This document shows positions 6,068-6,616 of a stretch of 6,616 bases of DNA, one piece after another. The stretch comes from Gemmatimonadaceae bacterium (GTDB lineage Bacteria; Gemmatimonadota; Gemmatimonadetes; Gemmatimonadales; Gemmatimonadaceae), in NCBI GenBank assembly GCA_025357975.1, contig JANYKY010000145.1, forward strand, positions 1 to 6,616. Direction: 5' to 3'. How positions within the stretch are numbered: the first letter of the stretch is position 1; every line of letters starts with the position of its first letter. The translations under genes were made by a program, and so were the position numbers. The notes beneath the pieces were generated by a model. That model was given only the letters and a program-made list of their open reading frames with translations, made no database searches and was not told where the DNA came from.

Positions 6068-6541
6068 ATGGCAATGTCCACTGGTGGGGGCGGAAGAATC
6101 AAAGCAGAGCCGAACGTGACGCCGATGATCGACGTCATGCTCGTTCTCCTGATCATCTTCATGCTCGTCGTGCCGGCGATCAATGCCGGGTTTCAGGCCA
6201 TACCGCCGCAAGGCGTCAACCTAAAGCCGCATCCCGAAGAGGATCGCGACCAGGTGCTCGGCATCGATGTAAGCGGACAATATTTCCTGAACAAGAAGCC
6301 GATCCACAACGCTGATCTTCCGAGGATGCTAAACGACATCTATTCGAAGCGCGATGAGGACAAGATCCTGTTCGTGAAGGCGCACAAAGACCTCGATTAT
6401 GGCAAGGTTCTCGATGCTCTGGACATTGCCGCTCATAATCAGGTCACGATGACTGCCATGATCACGGATCAGCAGCCGGGAACGTCTTCGGTGATAGCGA
6501 CGGACCGTATCATGATGGGTCCGAAAGGAGGTAAGAAGTAA
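6068..6541 (+). CDS. exbD: ExbD/TolR-family proton-motor subunit, first copy
   Basis: This 157-residue protein has a short Gly-rich cytoplasmic N-terminus, one membrane helix (about 20-40) and a periplasmic domain. The helix starts with the hallmark NVTPMIDVMLVLLIIFMLV (16-34), where Asp22 corresponds to the essential proton-binding Asp25 of E. coli ExbD. The periplasmic part has the usual ExbD pattern: a strand at GIDVSGQYFLNKKPI, then DKILFVKAHKDLDYGKVLDAL. A short C-terminal extension ends in GPKGGKK. ExbD helices sit inside the ExbB pore and couple proton flow to TonB. The gene starts 17 nt after exbB, and its last codons carry the ribosome site for the next copy. Its pairing with exbB and tonB favours ExbD over TolR. 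Confidence 0.93.
   Translation: MAMSTGGGGRIKAEPNVTPMIDVMLVLLIIFMLVVPAINAGFQAIPPQGVNLKPHPEEDRDQVLGIDVSGQYFLNKKPIHNADLPRMLNDIYSKRDEDKILFVKAHKDLDYGKVLDALDIAAHNQVTMTAMITDQQPGTSSVIATDRIMMGPKGGKK
6524..6532 (+). promoter_or_regulatory. Very strong ribosome binding site for the second exbD
   Basis: AAAGGAGGT is a near-perfect anti-Shine-Dalgarno match, 8 nt before ATG 6541, and lies within the coding end of the first exbD. It is the strongest ribosome site in the window, so the second copy is likely well translated. Confidence 0.8.
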
Positions 6542-6616
6542 TGTCAATGTCCTCCGGAAGCGGCGGCGGGCTCACGAACGACATCAATGTCACACCGATG
6601 ATCGACGTGCTGCTCG
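6541..6616 (+). CDS. exbD: Second ExbD/TolR-family subunit, 5' partial
   Basis: The first 25 codons are present before the window ends. They share a one-base overlap (TAATG) with the stop of the preceding exbD. The visible sequence has a Ser/Gly-rich start, then TNDINVTPMIDVLL, matching the beginning of the ExbD membrane helix with Asp22 at the proton-binding position. The N-terminus is clearly different from the first copy (GSGGGLTNDI against GGGGRIKAEP), so it is a diverged paralogue rather than a recent duplication. Two ExbD proteins in one operon occur in several bacteria with TonB systems and may form a mixed motor. The periplasmic domain lies outside the window. Confidence 0.9.
   Translation, partial: MSMSSGSGGGLTNDINVTPMIDVLL

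Noticed and set aside
5310..6616. Tol-Pal system (tolQ-tolR) rather than ExbB-ExbD
   Set aside because: The preceding gene has a TonB-type SxxxH helix and C-terminal domain, and no tolA, tolB or pal gene is visible. The call could change if such genes follow the window.

Overview
The window looks like chromosomal DNA from a moderately GC-rich Gram-negative bacterium. All recognised genes lie on the + strand. An inner-membrane TonB/ExbB/ExbD energiser implies an outer membrane, and minor type IV pilins imply a pilus or a related secretion machine. The combination (PilX-like protein with a Gly-rich C-terminal module, PhoB/OmpR-type two-component pair, tonB-exbB-exbD-exbD) resembles Gemmatimonadota or a neighbouring phylum. 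That placement is inference; no marker gene is present.

Region 1 (1-2150) is the end of a minor-pilin operon. It holds the C-terminal 75 codons of an unidentified upstream gene in the usual PilV position, a PilW-like prepilin that starts inside the previous stop (ATGA), and a PilX-like minor pilin with its own strong ribosome binding site. The last two carry a leader ending in Gly followed by a hydrophobic helix, as expected for substrates of the prepilin peptidase.

Region 2 (2151-2311) is the only substantial intergenic gap. It contains a 61-nt imperfect inverted repeat (2192-2252) with perfect 10-bp outer arms. This sits in a wider sequence with a 7-nt rhythm: AC on the left half and GT on the right half, mirrored about base 2222. 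It is the least explained part of the window.

Region 3 (2312-4462) is a two-component system: a PhoB/OmpR-family response regulator, then six bases later a membrane histidine kinase with a periplasmic sensor domain of about 140 residues.

Region 4 (4463-6616) follows a 103-nt gap and is a TonB-type energy-transduction operon: tonB, exbB, exbD and a second exbD that runs off the window. ExbB and ExbD form the proton-driven motor in the inner membrane, and TonB carries its energy to outer-membrane transporters. The adjoining two-component system may control this operon, but only position and weak sequence signals in the gap suggest so.

I saw no RNA gene, insertion sequence, CRISPR array or phage gene. 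The genes themselves belong to known families. The points of interest are the 2151-2311 element, the duplicated exbD, the PilX-like C-terminal module, and possible regulatory structures before tonB and exbB.
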